Below, one piece after another: positions 17,440 to 24,833 of a stretch of DNA of 64,000 nucleotides. The notes beneath the pieces were generated by a model. That model was not told the origin of the DNA. It ran no database searches and saw nothing but the letters and a program-made list of their open reading frames with translations. Each line of letters opens with the position of its first letter. Within the stretch, counting starts at the first letter, position 1. The translations under genes and the position numbers were made by a program. Origin of the DNA: Clostridiales bacterium UBA2432. GTDB taxonomy: Bacteria; Bacillota; Clostridia; Lachnospirales; Vallitaleaceae. Location: assembly GCA_002342805.1 (NCBI GenBank), contig DDQW01000073.1, forward strand, positions 30,802 through 94,801, given 5' to 3'.

Positions 17440-18006
17440 ATGCGTTTGACGACTGATCTGTCTCAAAATAATTTAATCAATGAAGCGACGACTACATCAC
17501 CATTAAGTCATGTCGAGAAAACGAGACCGATGGTAGGTGCTTCAGCAACAGCTTCAGTTCCAAGTTCTGGACAAACAATGAATAAACTTGTGCCTGCAGA
17601 CCAACGGCTTGAGACGTTGGGGAAGCATTTTGACGAAAAAACTTTAAAACGGATGGGTGTAGTTGAATGCACAACATGCGCTAATCGTACCTACCAAGAT
17701 GAGTCAGATGATTCAGGTGTATCTTTTCAAGCACCTACAAAATTAAGTCCAAACCAAGCTGCTTCCGCTGTACGTGGACATGAACAAGAGCATGTTGTTC
17801 GTGAACAGGCTAAGGCGAGACAAGAAAATAAAGATGTGATACATCAAAGTGTCCAAATACATCATGCTGTTTGTCCCGAGTGTGGTACAAGCTATGTCTC
17901 TGGAGGACTCACACGCACGACAACTGTAACACGTCCTGAATCTGATGGATATCAAGCAATACCTGAAGAAAAGACTATAGGCAACTTAGTTGACTATAGT
18001 CTTTAA
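17440..18006 (+). CDS. SprA-related / putative metalloprotease-like protein
   Basis: This 188-residue protein has a low-complexity N-terminus (about residues 1-60, Thr/Ser-rich). It is followed by a conserved region with ECTTCANRTYQDESDDSGVSFQ, LSPNQAASAVRGHEQEHVVREQAKA and CPECGTSYVSGG. The paired Cys-x2-Cys motifs suggest metal binding, and HEQEH resembles a zinc-protease HExxH motif. This is the pattern of the SprA-related family (putative metalloprotease), whose function is unknown. It has no signal peptide. It lies 26 bases after nspC and may ride on that transcript. Its last codons are embedded in a hairpin (17970-18004). Confidence 0.7.
   Translation: MRLTTDLSQNNLINEATTTSPLSHVEKTRPMVGASATASVPSSGQTMNKLVPADQRLETLGKHFDEKTLKRMGVVECTTCANRTYQDESDDSGVSFQAPTKLSPNQAASAVRGHEQEHVVREQAKARQENKDVIHQSVQIHHAVCPECGTSYVSGGLTRTTTVTRPESDGYQAIPEEKTIGNLVDYSL
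17970..18004. terminator. Hairpin embedded in the 3' end of the SprA-related gene
   Basis: AAAGACTATAG (17970-17980) pairs perfectly with CTATAGTCTTT (17994-18004), and inside it CAAC pairs with GTTG around TTA. The stem therefore spans the last coding codons. It lies between convergent genes and probably terminates both, although the following T-run is poor. Confidence 0.55.
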
Positions 18007-18029
18007 AATAAACGTTAAATAGTATTGAA

Positions 18030-18260
18030 TTATTGAAGATATTTTGCAATGTCTTTGGGTGAAGCAACCCGTCCAAAAAATTTGACTTCTTCGTCAACAA
18101 CCAGTGCCGGTGTACTCATAACACCGTACTCCATTATTTTTTCAAAATCTTCAACTTTTTCAACAGTTGCTTCCAAATTAAGCTCTTTAAGAGCTTTTTT
18201 TGTGTTTACTTCTAATTTTTTACAGTTGGGACAACCGGAACCTAAAATTTTAATAATCAT
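18030..18260 (-). CDS. Small thioredoxin-like protein (CPNC)
   Basis: This 76-residue single-domain redox protein starts MIIKILGSGCPNCKK, with the active-site CXXC (CPNC) at the start of helix 1 and the cis-proline region STPALVVD. It matches the short archaeal/clostridial thioredoxin family (TM0996/MTH895-like). It is the last gene of an arsR-permease-thioredoxin operon, 31 bases after the permease. In such operons it is thought to act as a reductant or metalloid handler for the permease, which is inference. It has a good AAGGAG site before the ATG. Confidence 0.85.
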   Translation of the reverse strand: MIIKILGSGCPNCKKLEVNTKKALKELNLEATVEKVEDFEKIMEYGVMSTPALVVDEEVKFFGRVASPKDIAKYLQ

Positions 18261-18291
18261 AATAATCTCCTTTTTTAAGTGTGTTTTGTTC

Positions 18292-19296
18292 TTATATCAG
18301 TAGATGGCCAAATGCATTAAAGGCAAAACCGATAATAAGTATACCAATCGTTACAATCGTTGCAAAGATGATGAGTAGCTTTGGTTTGACAACTTTTTTA
18401 AGCATAATCATTGAAGGTAAAGATAATGCAGTAACGGCCATCATAAAAGCAAGGGCGGTACCAATACCAACGCCTTTTGCCACAAGGGCTTCGGCAATAG
18501 GGAGTGTTCCGAAAATATCTGCATACATGGGAACGCCGACAATGGTAGCTAAGGGAACAGAATACCACTTATCTTGACCCAGAAGTGCGGTAATCACATC
18601 TTCCGGAATCCAGTTATGAATGAGGGCGCCAATACCAACACCGATAAGGATATATAACCAAACTTTTTTGATAATGTCAAGAACTTGGTCTTTGGCAAAC
18701 ATAAGCCGTTCTTTTTTGGTGAGTGTTTCTTGCTGTGCTTCCATTAATTTGTTTTTAAAAACAAAGGGTTCAACGTATTTTTCTAACTTGAGCTTGCTGA
18801 TTAAACTACCCCCGATAACTGCAAGAACAAGGCCTACAAAAACATAGGCGAAGGCTATACGCCAATTAAAAATACTTGCTAGAAGTAATACAGAGGCAAG
18901 GTCAACTAAAGGTGAGGAAATCAAAAAGGAAAAAGTGACACCAATGGGAAGTCCTGCACTAGTAAAGCCGATAAAGAGTGGAATGGAAGAACAAGAGCAA
19001 AAAGGTGTAATTGTACCAAGGAGTGCCGCAAGAATATTTGCAGTTAAACCTTTAAATCGTCCTAAAATCTTTCGTGTTCGTTCCGGAGGAAAAAAGCTTT
19101 GAACATAGGATATTGAAAAAATTAAGAAGGATAGCAAAATAAAAATCTTTATGACATCATAGATGAAAAAGTGGATGCTACCACCAAGTTGTGAATTCAT
19201 GTCAAGTCCAAATACATTTTCCACAAGCTTTTGGACCCCTCCGTATAGCCAATCCATTTTAAGCAATTGGTTATTTAACCATTTAAAAATATTCAT
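18292..19296 (-). CDS. Permease of the ArsP/YraQ (DUF318) family
   Basis: This 334-residue integral membrane protein has about eight hydrophobic segments. The family hallmark FCSCSSIPLFIGFTSAGLPIGVTFSFLISSPLVD is present, and the C-terminal half repeats a similar element (GVPMYADIFGTLPIAEALVAKGVGIGTALAFMM). Members include ArsP, which exports trivalent organoarsenicals, but many clostridial relatives paired with a thioredoxin have unknown cargo. The upstream ArsR gene and operator suggest induction by a metalloid or metal. Confidence 0.88.
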   Translation of the reverse strand: MNIFKWLNNQLLKMDWLYGGVQKLVENVFGLDMNSQLGGSIHFFIYDVIKIFILLSFLIFSISYVQSFFPPERTRKILGRFKGLTANILAALLGTITPFCSCSSIPLFIGFTSAGLPIGVTFSFLISSPLVDLASVLLLASIFNWRIAFAYVFVGLVLAVIGGSLISKLKLEKYVEPFVFKNKLMEAQQETLTKKERLMFAKDQVLDIIKKVWLYILIGVGIGALIHNWIPEDVITALLGQDKWYSVPLATIVGVPMYADIFGTLPIAEALVAKGVGIGTALAFMMAVTALSLPSMIMLKKVVKPKLLIIFATIVTIGILIIGFAFNAFGHLLI

Positions 19297-19322
19297 GTTA
19301 AATTCCTTTCGTTATCACCCAT

Positions 19323-19682
19323 TTATGATATTTCCCGTAGTGCTTCGAGTGAACATTGATCAATATACTTTTCTTTGTTTTGTAAACGTTGGTGGTCATT
19401 TTCAAGAAGAGGGTATTCTTCTTGCTGATTTAGCATAAATTCAATCGTGTGATTTAATAGTGGATTCGATTTCTTGAGTGTATAAAAAACAAATTTTTCT
19501 TTTCGGTCATCGGTAACTAAATCCATGTCTCTTAATTTTGAAAGAACTTTCGAAATTTTGGGTTGAGGCTTTTCAAGAATCCCACAAAGTTCACAGACAC
19601 ATAATTCTTCTTGGTAAATTAAAGTGATGACACGTAATCGTGTCTCATCAGATAATAACTTAAAAATAGTCGTTAAGTCCAT
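19323..19682 (-). CDS. arsR: ArsR-family metalloregulator
   Basis: This 119-residue winged-helix repressor starts MDLTTIFKLLSDETRLRVITLIYQEELCVCELCGILEKPQPKISKVLSKLRDMDLV. The ELCVCELC sequence matches the ArsR cysteine motif ELCVCDL in the recognition region, which binds As(III)/Sb(III) and releases DNA. A further tail of about 30 residues follows the DNA-binding domain. It is the first gene of the operon and probably represses it through the palindrome at 19710-19725. Confidence 0.88.
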   Translation of the reverse strand: MDLTTIFKLLSDETRLRVITLIYQEELCVCELCGILEKPQPKISKVLSKLRDMDLVTDDRKEKFVFYTLKKSNPLLNHTIEFMLNQQEEYPLLENDHQRLQNKEKYIDQCSLEALREIS

Positions 19683-19709
19683 AAGTCACTCCTTTATCAA
19701 CTCATATGC

Positions 19710-19725
19710 ACATATTAGAATATGT
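19710..19725. promoter_or_regulatory. Palindromic ArsR-type operator
   Basis: ACATATTAGAATATGT consists of perfect 7-bp arms around AG. It lies 28 bases upstream of arsR and resembles ArsR/SmtB operator half-sites. Confidence 0.6.
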
Positions 19726-19827
19726 ATATAATATCAAGAATAATTGTACAAGTCAAGATATTTTTGCAAGACATTCATTCAAATGAAATAAAAAATTGAT
19801 AAAAAAGTAACAAACTATCTTGAAAAG

Positions 19828-19862
19828 ACTTTACTTGTTGATATATTGTGATATAATTAACA
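19828..19862 (+). promoter_or_regulatory. Promoter of the sensory hydrogenase operon with overlapping Rex-like site
   Basis: A consensus -10 TATAAT is at 19851-19856, with a weak -35 around 19828-19834. The 18-mer TTGTGATATAATTAACAA (19845-19862) fits 12 of 14 fixed positions of the Rex consensus and fully contains the -10 box. A bound Rex repressor would therefore block the promoter directly. Confidence 0.55.
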
Positions 19863-19908
19863 ATAAGAAAAATAATAATAGGATATCACAGTATACTAGG
19901 AGGTTATC

Positions 19909-20151
19909 ATGATAGAAATATGTATAGGAAGTGCATGTCATTTAAAAGGGTCTTATAATGTCATACAAGATATGAAACGACTAATTGCTGAACACCAGCT
20001 TGAAGATACAATTGAACTTAAATCCTCGTTTTGCCTTGGTGCATGTGGAAGGGGCGTCAGTATTCGTGTTAATGGTGAACGCATTTATTCCATTCAATCG
20101 AATGAGACGGAAGATTTTTTTAATAAGTATATCGCAGGTGGTCTACTATGA
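19909..20151 (+). CDS. [2Fe-2S] thioredoxin-like ferredoxin subunit
   Basis: This 80-residue protein has four cysteines in the pattern C-x4-C (IGSACHLKG region, C5 and C10) and C-x3-C (FCLGACG, C42 and C46). It matches the thioredoxin-like [2Fe-2S] ferredoxins found as HydC/NuoE C-terminal domains. It probably passes electrons to or from the hydrogenase proteins encoded next. Its stop overlaps the start of the sensory hydrogenase gene (ATGATG within the TGA), so the two are translationally coupled. The start has an AGGAGG site. Confidence 0.87.
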   Translation: MIEICIGSACHLKGSYNVIQDMKRLIAEHQLEDTIELKSSFCLGACGRGVSIRVNGERIYSIQSNETEDFFNKYIAGGLL

Positions 20152-21887
20152 TGAAGTTCATCGAATTTGACAAGGACAAATGCGATAATTGTTATAAATG
20201 CTTACGCATTTGTCCGACGAAGGCAATTAGTTTCAATAAAGCTGAACGTAAAATTATGGATGCTTTGTGTATTAAATGCGGACTTTGTCAGGCTTCATGC
20301 CCTCAAGAAGCCTTAAAAATAACCAGTCAATTAAGCCGGGTTAAATCGATGATTCAATCCGATGCAAGGGTTGTTGTTTCTATTGCGCCATCATTTGTGG
20401 GTGCATTTGGTTTAGTTGAACCGGGAAAGATGGTGACTGCTTTAAAAAAAATAGGGTTTAACCATGTTGAAGAAACGGCATTTGGTGCAGAAATTATTGC
20501 TGCATATTATGATGAGTGTATTGAAAAGAATACACAGAAAAATTATATAACAAGTTGTTGCCCATCAGCGAATTATCTAATTGAAGAGTACTATCCCATG
20601 TTAATTCCATATGTTATACCGGTTGTATCACCCATGATTGCCCATGGACGAAGTATCAAACAAAGATATGGGCAAGACATAAAGACGGTCTTTATTGGTC
20701 CCTGTCTGGCAAAAATGGCTGAGGCAGAAGAATTGCCGGGCTCCATTGATGCCGTTGTGACGTTTGAAGAATTAGAACTTCTTTTTAAATCAGAGAAGAT
20801 TTCCTTGAGTACTTGTGAAATAGATACATTCGATGCGGTTGGAAGTCAGCGAGGACGAGCATTTCCGCTTGGAGGAAGCTTAAGAAATCCAAAATATGAA
20901 CGACGTGAAGATCAAGCGTTGCGATTTATTCATGTGGATGGGATTGACAATTGCAAAGAAGTGCTTGATGAATTACGCTTAGGGAATATAGAACATTGTT
21001 GTATTGAAATGAATATCTGCGATGGAAGTTGTATCAACGGGCCGGATATGCCGAAAAATTACTTAGGGCGTTTTCAAAAAGAGATATATATGCGGGAATA
21101 TGCAAAACAGAAAACGGATGCTTGGGTTATGGCAAATACTATAAAGGGATCCAGTAAAAGGGATGAAGAAAATTTGGAAATTTTCAGAACATTTACCGAT
21201 CTTCAAAAAAATCAACAGGAACCTAATACTCTTATTGTGCGAGAAATCATGCGTAAAATGGGTAAATATTCGACCAAAGATGAGTTGAATTGTGGGGCAT
21301 GTGGTTATAAAGCTTGTTATGACAAAGCAAAAGCCGTTTATTTTGGTTATTCGGATATTGAAACCTGTCTGCCTTATTTGCGCGAAAAAGCGGAGAGTCT
21401 TCAGAGTGTTATGATAGAAAATAGTCCAAATGGTGTCTTAGTAATTGATAATGATTTAACAATAAAAGAGGTGAATCCAAGCTTTAATCAGTTGTTTAAT
21501 GAAGAACAACTCCCGGTTAAAGACATGCCAATCCAATTATTTTTAAATGATCAGGTATTTATTGATGATATTAAAGAAAATTTATATATCAAGAACAAAA
21601 AAATATATTTTCATGAGTCTAATCGTTATTTTATTATCAATATGGTCTGTTTAGAAGAGACCAATCAACGGATTATTTTTTTGACGGATATTACCGGAGA
21701 TGAAAAGCGTCGTAAGGAGTTTAATGCAGCCAAAGAAAAAACATTGTCAAAAACCCAAGAAGTTATTGATAAGCAAATGCGTGTCGCCCAAGAAATCGCC
21801 AGCTTACTTGGAGAAACAACAGCCGAAACAAAAATGAGCTTAAAAAGTCTGAATCAATTGTTCATGTACGATGGAGGTGAGTTTTGA
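20148..21887 (+). CDS. hydS: Sensory [FeFe] hydrogenase HydS with PAS domain
   Basis: This 579-residue protein has two N-terminal [4Fe-4S] ferredoxin motifs (C12-C22 and C41-C51) and an H-cluster domain. A further [4Fe-4S] motif (C382, C385, C390, C407) is followed by a PAS domain (about 415-525) and a helical tail. The H-cluster loops are TSCCP (C137, C138), GPCLAK (C186) and NICDGSC (C291, C295). All cluster ligands are present, but the second loop has Gly where bidirectional enzymes have Met, and the third loop has Asn in place of the usual Met. This layout defines the putative sensory (group C/D) hydrogenases, which are thought to report hydrogen or redox state rather than turn over quickly. 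The output is probably the SpoIIE-type phosphatase encoded next. Confidence 0.9.
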   Translation: MMKFIEFDKDKCDNCYKCLRICPTKAISFNKAERKIMDALCIKCGLCQASCPQEALKITSQLSRVKSMIQSDARVVVSIAPSFVGAFGLVEPGKMVTALKKIGFNHVEETAFGAEIIAAYYDECIEKNTQKNYITSCCPSANYLIEEYYPMLIPYVIPVVSPMIAHGRSIKQRYGQDIKTVFIGPCLAKMAEAEELPGSIDAVVTFEELELLFKSEKISLSTCEIDTFDAVGSQRGRAFPLGGSLRNPKYERREDQALRFIHVDGIDNCKEVLDELRLGNIEHCCIEMNICDGSCINGPDMPKNYLGRFQKEIYMREYAKQKTDAWVMANTIKGSSKRDEENLEIFRTFTDLQKNQQEPNTLIVREIMRKMGKYSTKDELNCGACGYKACYDKAKAVYFGYSDIETCLPYLREKAESLQSVMIENSPNGVLVIDNDLTIKEVNPSFNQLFNEEQLPVKDMPIQLFLNDQVFIDDIKENLYIKNKKIYFHESNRYFIINMVCLEETNQRIIFLTDITGDEKRRKEFNAAKEKTLSKTQEVIDKQMRVAQEIASLLGETTAETKMSLKSLNQLFMYDGGEF

Positions 21888-23074
21888 TGCCTTCCAGCCA
21901 AATATTTGTAGAAGTTGGACATAATAGTCTTAATAAAAAAGATGAAGAATTATGTGGTGACAAAGTCGAAGTGTTTCAATCTGACGAACGTACGATTATC
22001 GTTCTTGCAGATGGACTCGGAAGTGGTGTAAAAGCAAATATATTAGCCACGTTGACGTCAAAAATCGCAATCACTATGCTTAAAAAAGGCGCAGACATTG
22101 AGGAAGTCATCGATACGATTGCACATACATTACCTGTCTGCAAAGTTCGCAAAATAGCCTATTCGACATTTTCAATTATCGAAATAGATAAAAATCTAAA
22201 ATGTAAGATTTTTGAGTCAGAAAATCCTCCTTTTTTTTTCTTGCGACAAGGTCACTTATTGATGCCTGAAAAGCATGAAGTGAATATTATGGATAAGACA
22301 ATTATATTAACTGAGATGCAATTAGAGGAAGACGATATTATTTATCTGTGTAGTGATGGGGTTATTCATGCCGGCGTTGGACAAACCTTGAATTTTGGAT
22401 GGCAATGGGAACATGTTGCCAGTTATTTGAGGAAAAATCAGTCCATGAACGCTGAACTTTTAAGTCGTCGTCTACTCGGTGCTTGTCATGAATTATATGA
22501 AGGGATGCCGGGAGATGATACGACCATTGTTACAGTAAAAATACGAAAACCTGTACAAATTCTTTTGTTTACCGGACCACCCGTCGACAAAAGCATAGAT
22601 CATCATATTGTGGACTCATTTATGCATCAGTCAGGAAAAAAGATCGTTTGTGGCGGGACAGCTGCAAATATTGTATCAAGAGAGCTTAATGAGCCCATAC
22701 ATACATGTATAGATTATTTGGATCCAACCATACCACCAATTGCTCGAATAAAAGGGCTTGATTTGGTAACAGAAGGTGTAATTACAATTAAACGTACCAT
22801 TGAACTCCTTGAACAATTTGCAGAACGTAAAATTCAATTCTCGGACTTAGGAAAAGACGGTGCAAGTCTATTGTGTAAAATATTTATTGAAGATGCGACA
22901 CATATCGACTTTTGGTTGGGAAAAGCGATTAACGGGGCGCATCAAAACCCGGATTTTCCCAAAGAGCTGAGCATAAAAATGCACCTTGTTCAAGAATTGG
23001 TTTGTGCATTAGAGAAAATCGGGAAAAAAGCTAGGATTCGTTACGTTTCGGAGGTTAAACATGAGAAAATATGA
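21887..23074 (+). CDS. SpoIIE-type PP2C serine phosphatase with extra C-terminal domain
   Basis: This 395-residue protein has an N-terminal PP2C/SpoIIE phosphatase domain (about residues 1-220) with metal-binding acidic motifs in VLADGLGSGVKA, YLCSDGVIHAG and MPGDDTTIVTVKI. It continues with a domain of about 165 residues that I do not recognise (starting LLFTGPPVDKS, with CGGTAANIVSREL). The ATG at 21887 follows GGAGGTGA by seven bases; a TTG at 21884 is a worse choice. The start overlaps the hydS stop and the end overlaps hydA by 14 bases. In related gene sets such phosphatases accompany sensory hydrogenases, so it is likely the signalling output. The phosphoprotein target and any partner kinase are not in the window. 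Confidence 0.85.
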   Translation: MPSSQIFVEVGHNSLNKKDEELCGDKVEVFQSDERTIIVLADGLGSGVKANILATLTSKIAITMLKKGADIEEVIDTIAHTLPVCKVRKIAYSTFSIIEIDKNLKCKIFESENPPFFFLRQGHLLMPEKHEVNIMDKTIILTEMQLEEDDIIYLCSDGVIHAGVGQTLNFGWQWEHVASYLRKNQSMNAELLSRRLLGACHELYEGMPGDDTTIVTVKIRKPVQILLFTGPPVDKSIDHHIVDSFMHQSGKKIVCGGTAANIVSRELNEPIHTCIDYLDPTIPPIARIKGLDLVTEGVITIKRTIELLEQFAERKIQFSDLGKDGASLLCKIFIEDATHIDFWLGKAINGAHQNPDFPKELSIKMHLVQELVCALEKIGKKARIRYVSEVKHEKI

Positions 23075-24521
23075 AAATAGAGTGCAAAAAATAAAAAATG
23101 AAGTATATGCAAAAGTCAGTGAATATGCTTTTAATGGAAACTTAACAGAAAACATATTTGCTATTCCTATGGAACTTAATCAAGGTCCCAACCCCTCCTT
23201 ACGATGCTGTGTTTATCATGAACGGGCAGTTACAGCAGAGCGAGTTCAAATGAGTATGGGAGGTCACCCTGAAGATACAAATATTATCGAGGTGCTGGAA
23301 TCAGCATGTGACCAATGTACAGACCATCGCTATGTGGTGACAGAAGCCTGTCGAGGATGTTTAGCTCATCGATGCCAACATGCGTGTCCGGTCCAAGCCA
23401 TTAGCTTTATCAATAATCGAGCGATTATCGACTATGAAAAATGTATTGAATGTGGTCGTTGTCATAGTGCTTGTCCATATAATGCGATCAGTGATGTGTT
23501 ACGACCATGTCTTCGTGTCTGTCCAACAAAAGCCATTGCAATTGATGAACATAAAAAAGCGGTTATTGATGAATCCAAATGTATTCGGTGCGGTGCCTGT
23601 GTATATAGCTGTCCCTTCGGAGCCATGCAAGACAAATCAGAACTATTATCTGTTATTGAACTATTAAAAAGTGGGAACCGTCCGGTTTATGCCATGATGG
23701 CACCGGCGATTGCAACACAGTTTGAAGATGTCTCTTTGGGGCAAGTTGTTACAGCCATTAAAGCTATAGGTTTCAAGGATGCAGTCGAAGTTGCCTTAGG
23801 TGCTGATATGGTGGCTGTACATGAAGCTAAAGAGTTTGTTGAACATATTGAATCAAGCAAGGGTTTTATGACCACGTCATGTTGTCCGGCCTTTGTACGG
23901 TATGTATACCAAGAATTTCCTGAGTTGAAACATCATATTTCAACAACGGTTTCACCAATGGTTGCAACGGCTCGTTTGATTAAGTCCATTGATTCAGAAG
24001 CCGCAGTTGTTTTTGTTGGGCCTTGTATTGCCAAAAAAGAAGAAGAAAAATTTTTAGATTTACCTGCTGCAGTTGATCATGTCTTAACTTTTGAAGAGCT
24101 TATTGGAATAGTTCGCTCTGCTAACATGGATGTTGCGTCGTTGGAATCAAGCCCGCTCAATAATGCATCTTATTTTGGTCGAAACTTTGCTGCATCCGGA
24201 GGGGTTGCCAAGGCAGTGCAGGACATATTGAAAACAAAAAAGATTGAAGCTGAATATGAATTGATGGTGTGTAACGGACTTAATGAATGTAAAAAAGTAT
24301 TGACTCAAGCAAAACACGGACGGTTAGGGAATGTCCTTATCGAAGGAATGGCTTGTGAAGGCGGATGTATCAAAGGTCCGGTCACCATGCAATATGGTCC
24401 GATTGACCGCAAGAAACTTGAAAGCTATTGTAAGGAAGCACTAGAAGCAAAACCTGAAGAAGCAATTAACATATTTAAAGATCAAAAGATTTCGATGATC
24501 AGGGAAGGTCAGTCTTGCTAA
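23061..24521 (+). CDS. hydA: [FeFe] hydrogenase, group B-like, with N-terminal ferredoxin domains
   Basis: This 486-residue enzyme reduces protons to H2 or oxidises H2. The N-terminal half is rich in [4Fe-4S] cysteine motifs (C97-C109, C128-C138, C150-C154, C174-C184), and the H-cluster domain follows. The three loops are TSCCPAF (C274, C275), GPCIAKKEE (C322) and GMACEGGCIKGP (C432, C436), so the catalytic cluster should be intact. The Gly instead of Met in the second loop and the GP ending of the third loop resemble group B enzymes. An unusual feature is the degenerate third ferredoxin motif (CLRVCPTKAI). It is translated from an overlap with the phosphatase gene, and electron partners are probably ferredoxins. 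Confidence 0.92.
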   Translation: MRKYENRVQKIKNEVYAKVSEYAFNGNLTENIFAIPMELNQGPNPSLRCCVYHERAVTAERVQMSMGGHPEDTNIIEVLESACDQCTDHRYVVTEACRGCLAHRCQHACPVQAISFINNRAIIDYEKCIECGRCHSACPYNAISDVLRPCLRVCPTKAIAIDEHKKAVIDESKCIRCGACVYSCPFGAMQDKSELLSVIELLKSGNRPVYAMMAPAIATQFEDVSLGQVVTAIKAIGFKDAVEVALGADMVAVHEAKEFVEHIESSKGFMTTSCCPAFVRYVYQEFPELKHHISTTVSPMVATARLIKSIDSEAAVVFVGPCIAKKEEEKFLDLPAAVDHVLTFEELIGIVRSANMDVASLESSPLNNASYFGRNFAASGGVAKAVQDILKTKKIEAEYELMVCNGLNECKKVLTQAKHGRLGNVLIEGMACEGGCIKGPVTMQYGPIDRKKLESYCKEALEAKPEEAINIFKDQKISMIREGQSC

Positions 24522-24566
24522 CCCAATAAAAAAATGCTAAACTTCAATAAGATAAAGGAGCTTAGT

Positions 24567-24833
24567 ATGAAAAATAATTATCGATTTTTTAATAATCAGG
24601 CATGTGAATATTTTCCATGTCATCAAACTGAAATACCAGAAGAATTTAATTGCCTTTTTTGTTATTGTCCATTATACCTTGTCGACGCGTGTGGAGGTAA
24701 ATATAAAATGCGTGGGACCATTAAAGACTGCTCTGCATGTATGATTCCCCATCATCCCAAAGGATATGATTATATCCTGAAAAAATTAAAAAAAGTATTG
24801 GATGAAGGAAAGGATAAAGGTGGCTTGTCATGA
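24567..24833 (+). CDS. Cysteine-rich small domain protein
   Basis: This 88-residue protein has eight cysteines in a compact pattern: ACEYFPCH, FNCLFCYCPLY, ACGG, DCSACMIPHH. It matches the cysteine-rich small domain family that often sits beside cobalamin synthesis genes, with no proven function. The ATG at 24567 is six bases after AAAGGAG and is preferred over an upstream in-frame ATG at 24534. The stop overlaps the start of cbiP (ATGA), so it is coupled to the cobalamin genes. The clustered cysteines suggest a metal or iron-sulfur site. Confidence 0.8.
   Translation: MKNNYRFFNNQACEYFPCHQTEIPEEFNCLFCYCPLYLVDACGGKYKMRGTIKDCSACMIPHHPKGYDYILKKLKKVLDEGKDKGGLS

Noticed and set aside
19834..19862. 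Rex site formed by TTGTTG at 19834 and TTAACAA at 19856
   Set aside because: The half-sites are too far apart (29 bases in total) for Rex, which needs 18. The shifted 18-mer at 19845-19862 fits instead.
24521..24567. Cobalamin riboswitch before the cobalamin genes
   Set aside because: The gap of 45 bases is far too short for the aptamer and contains no B12-box-like sequence.
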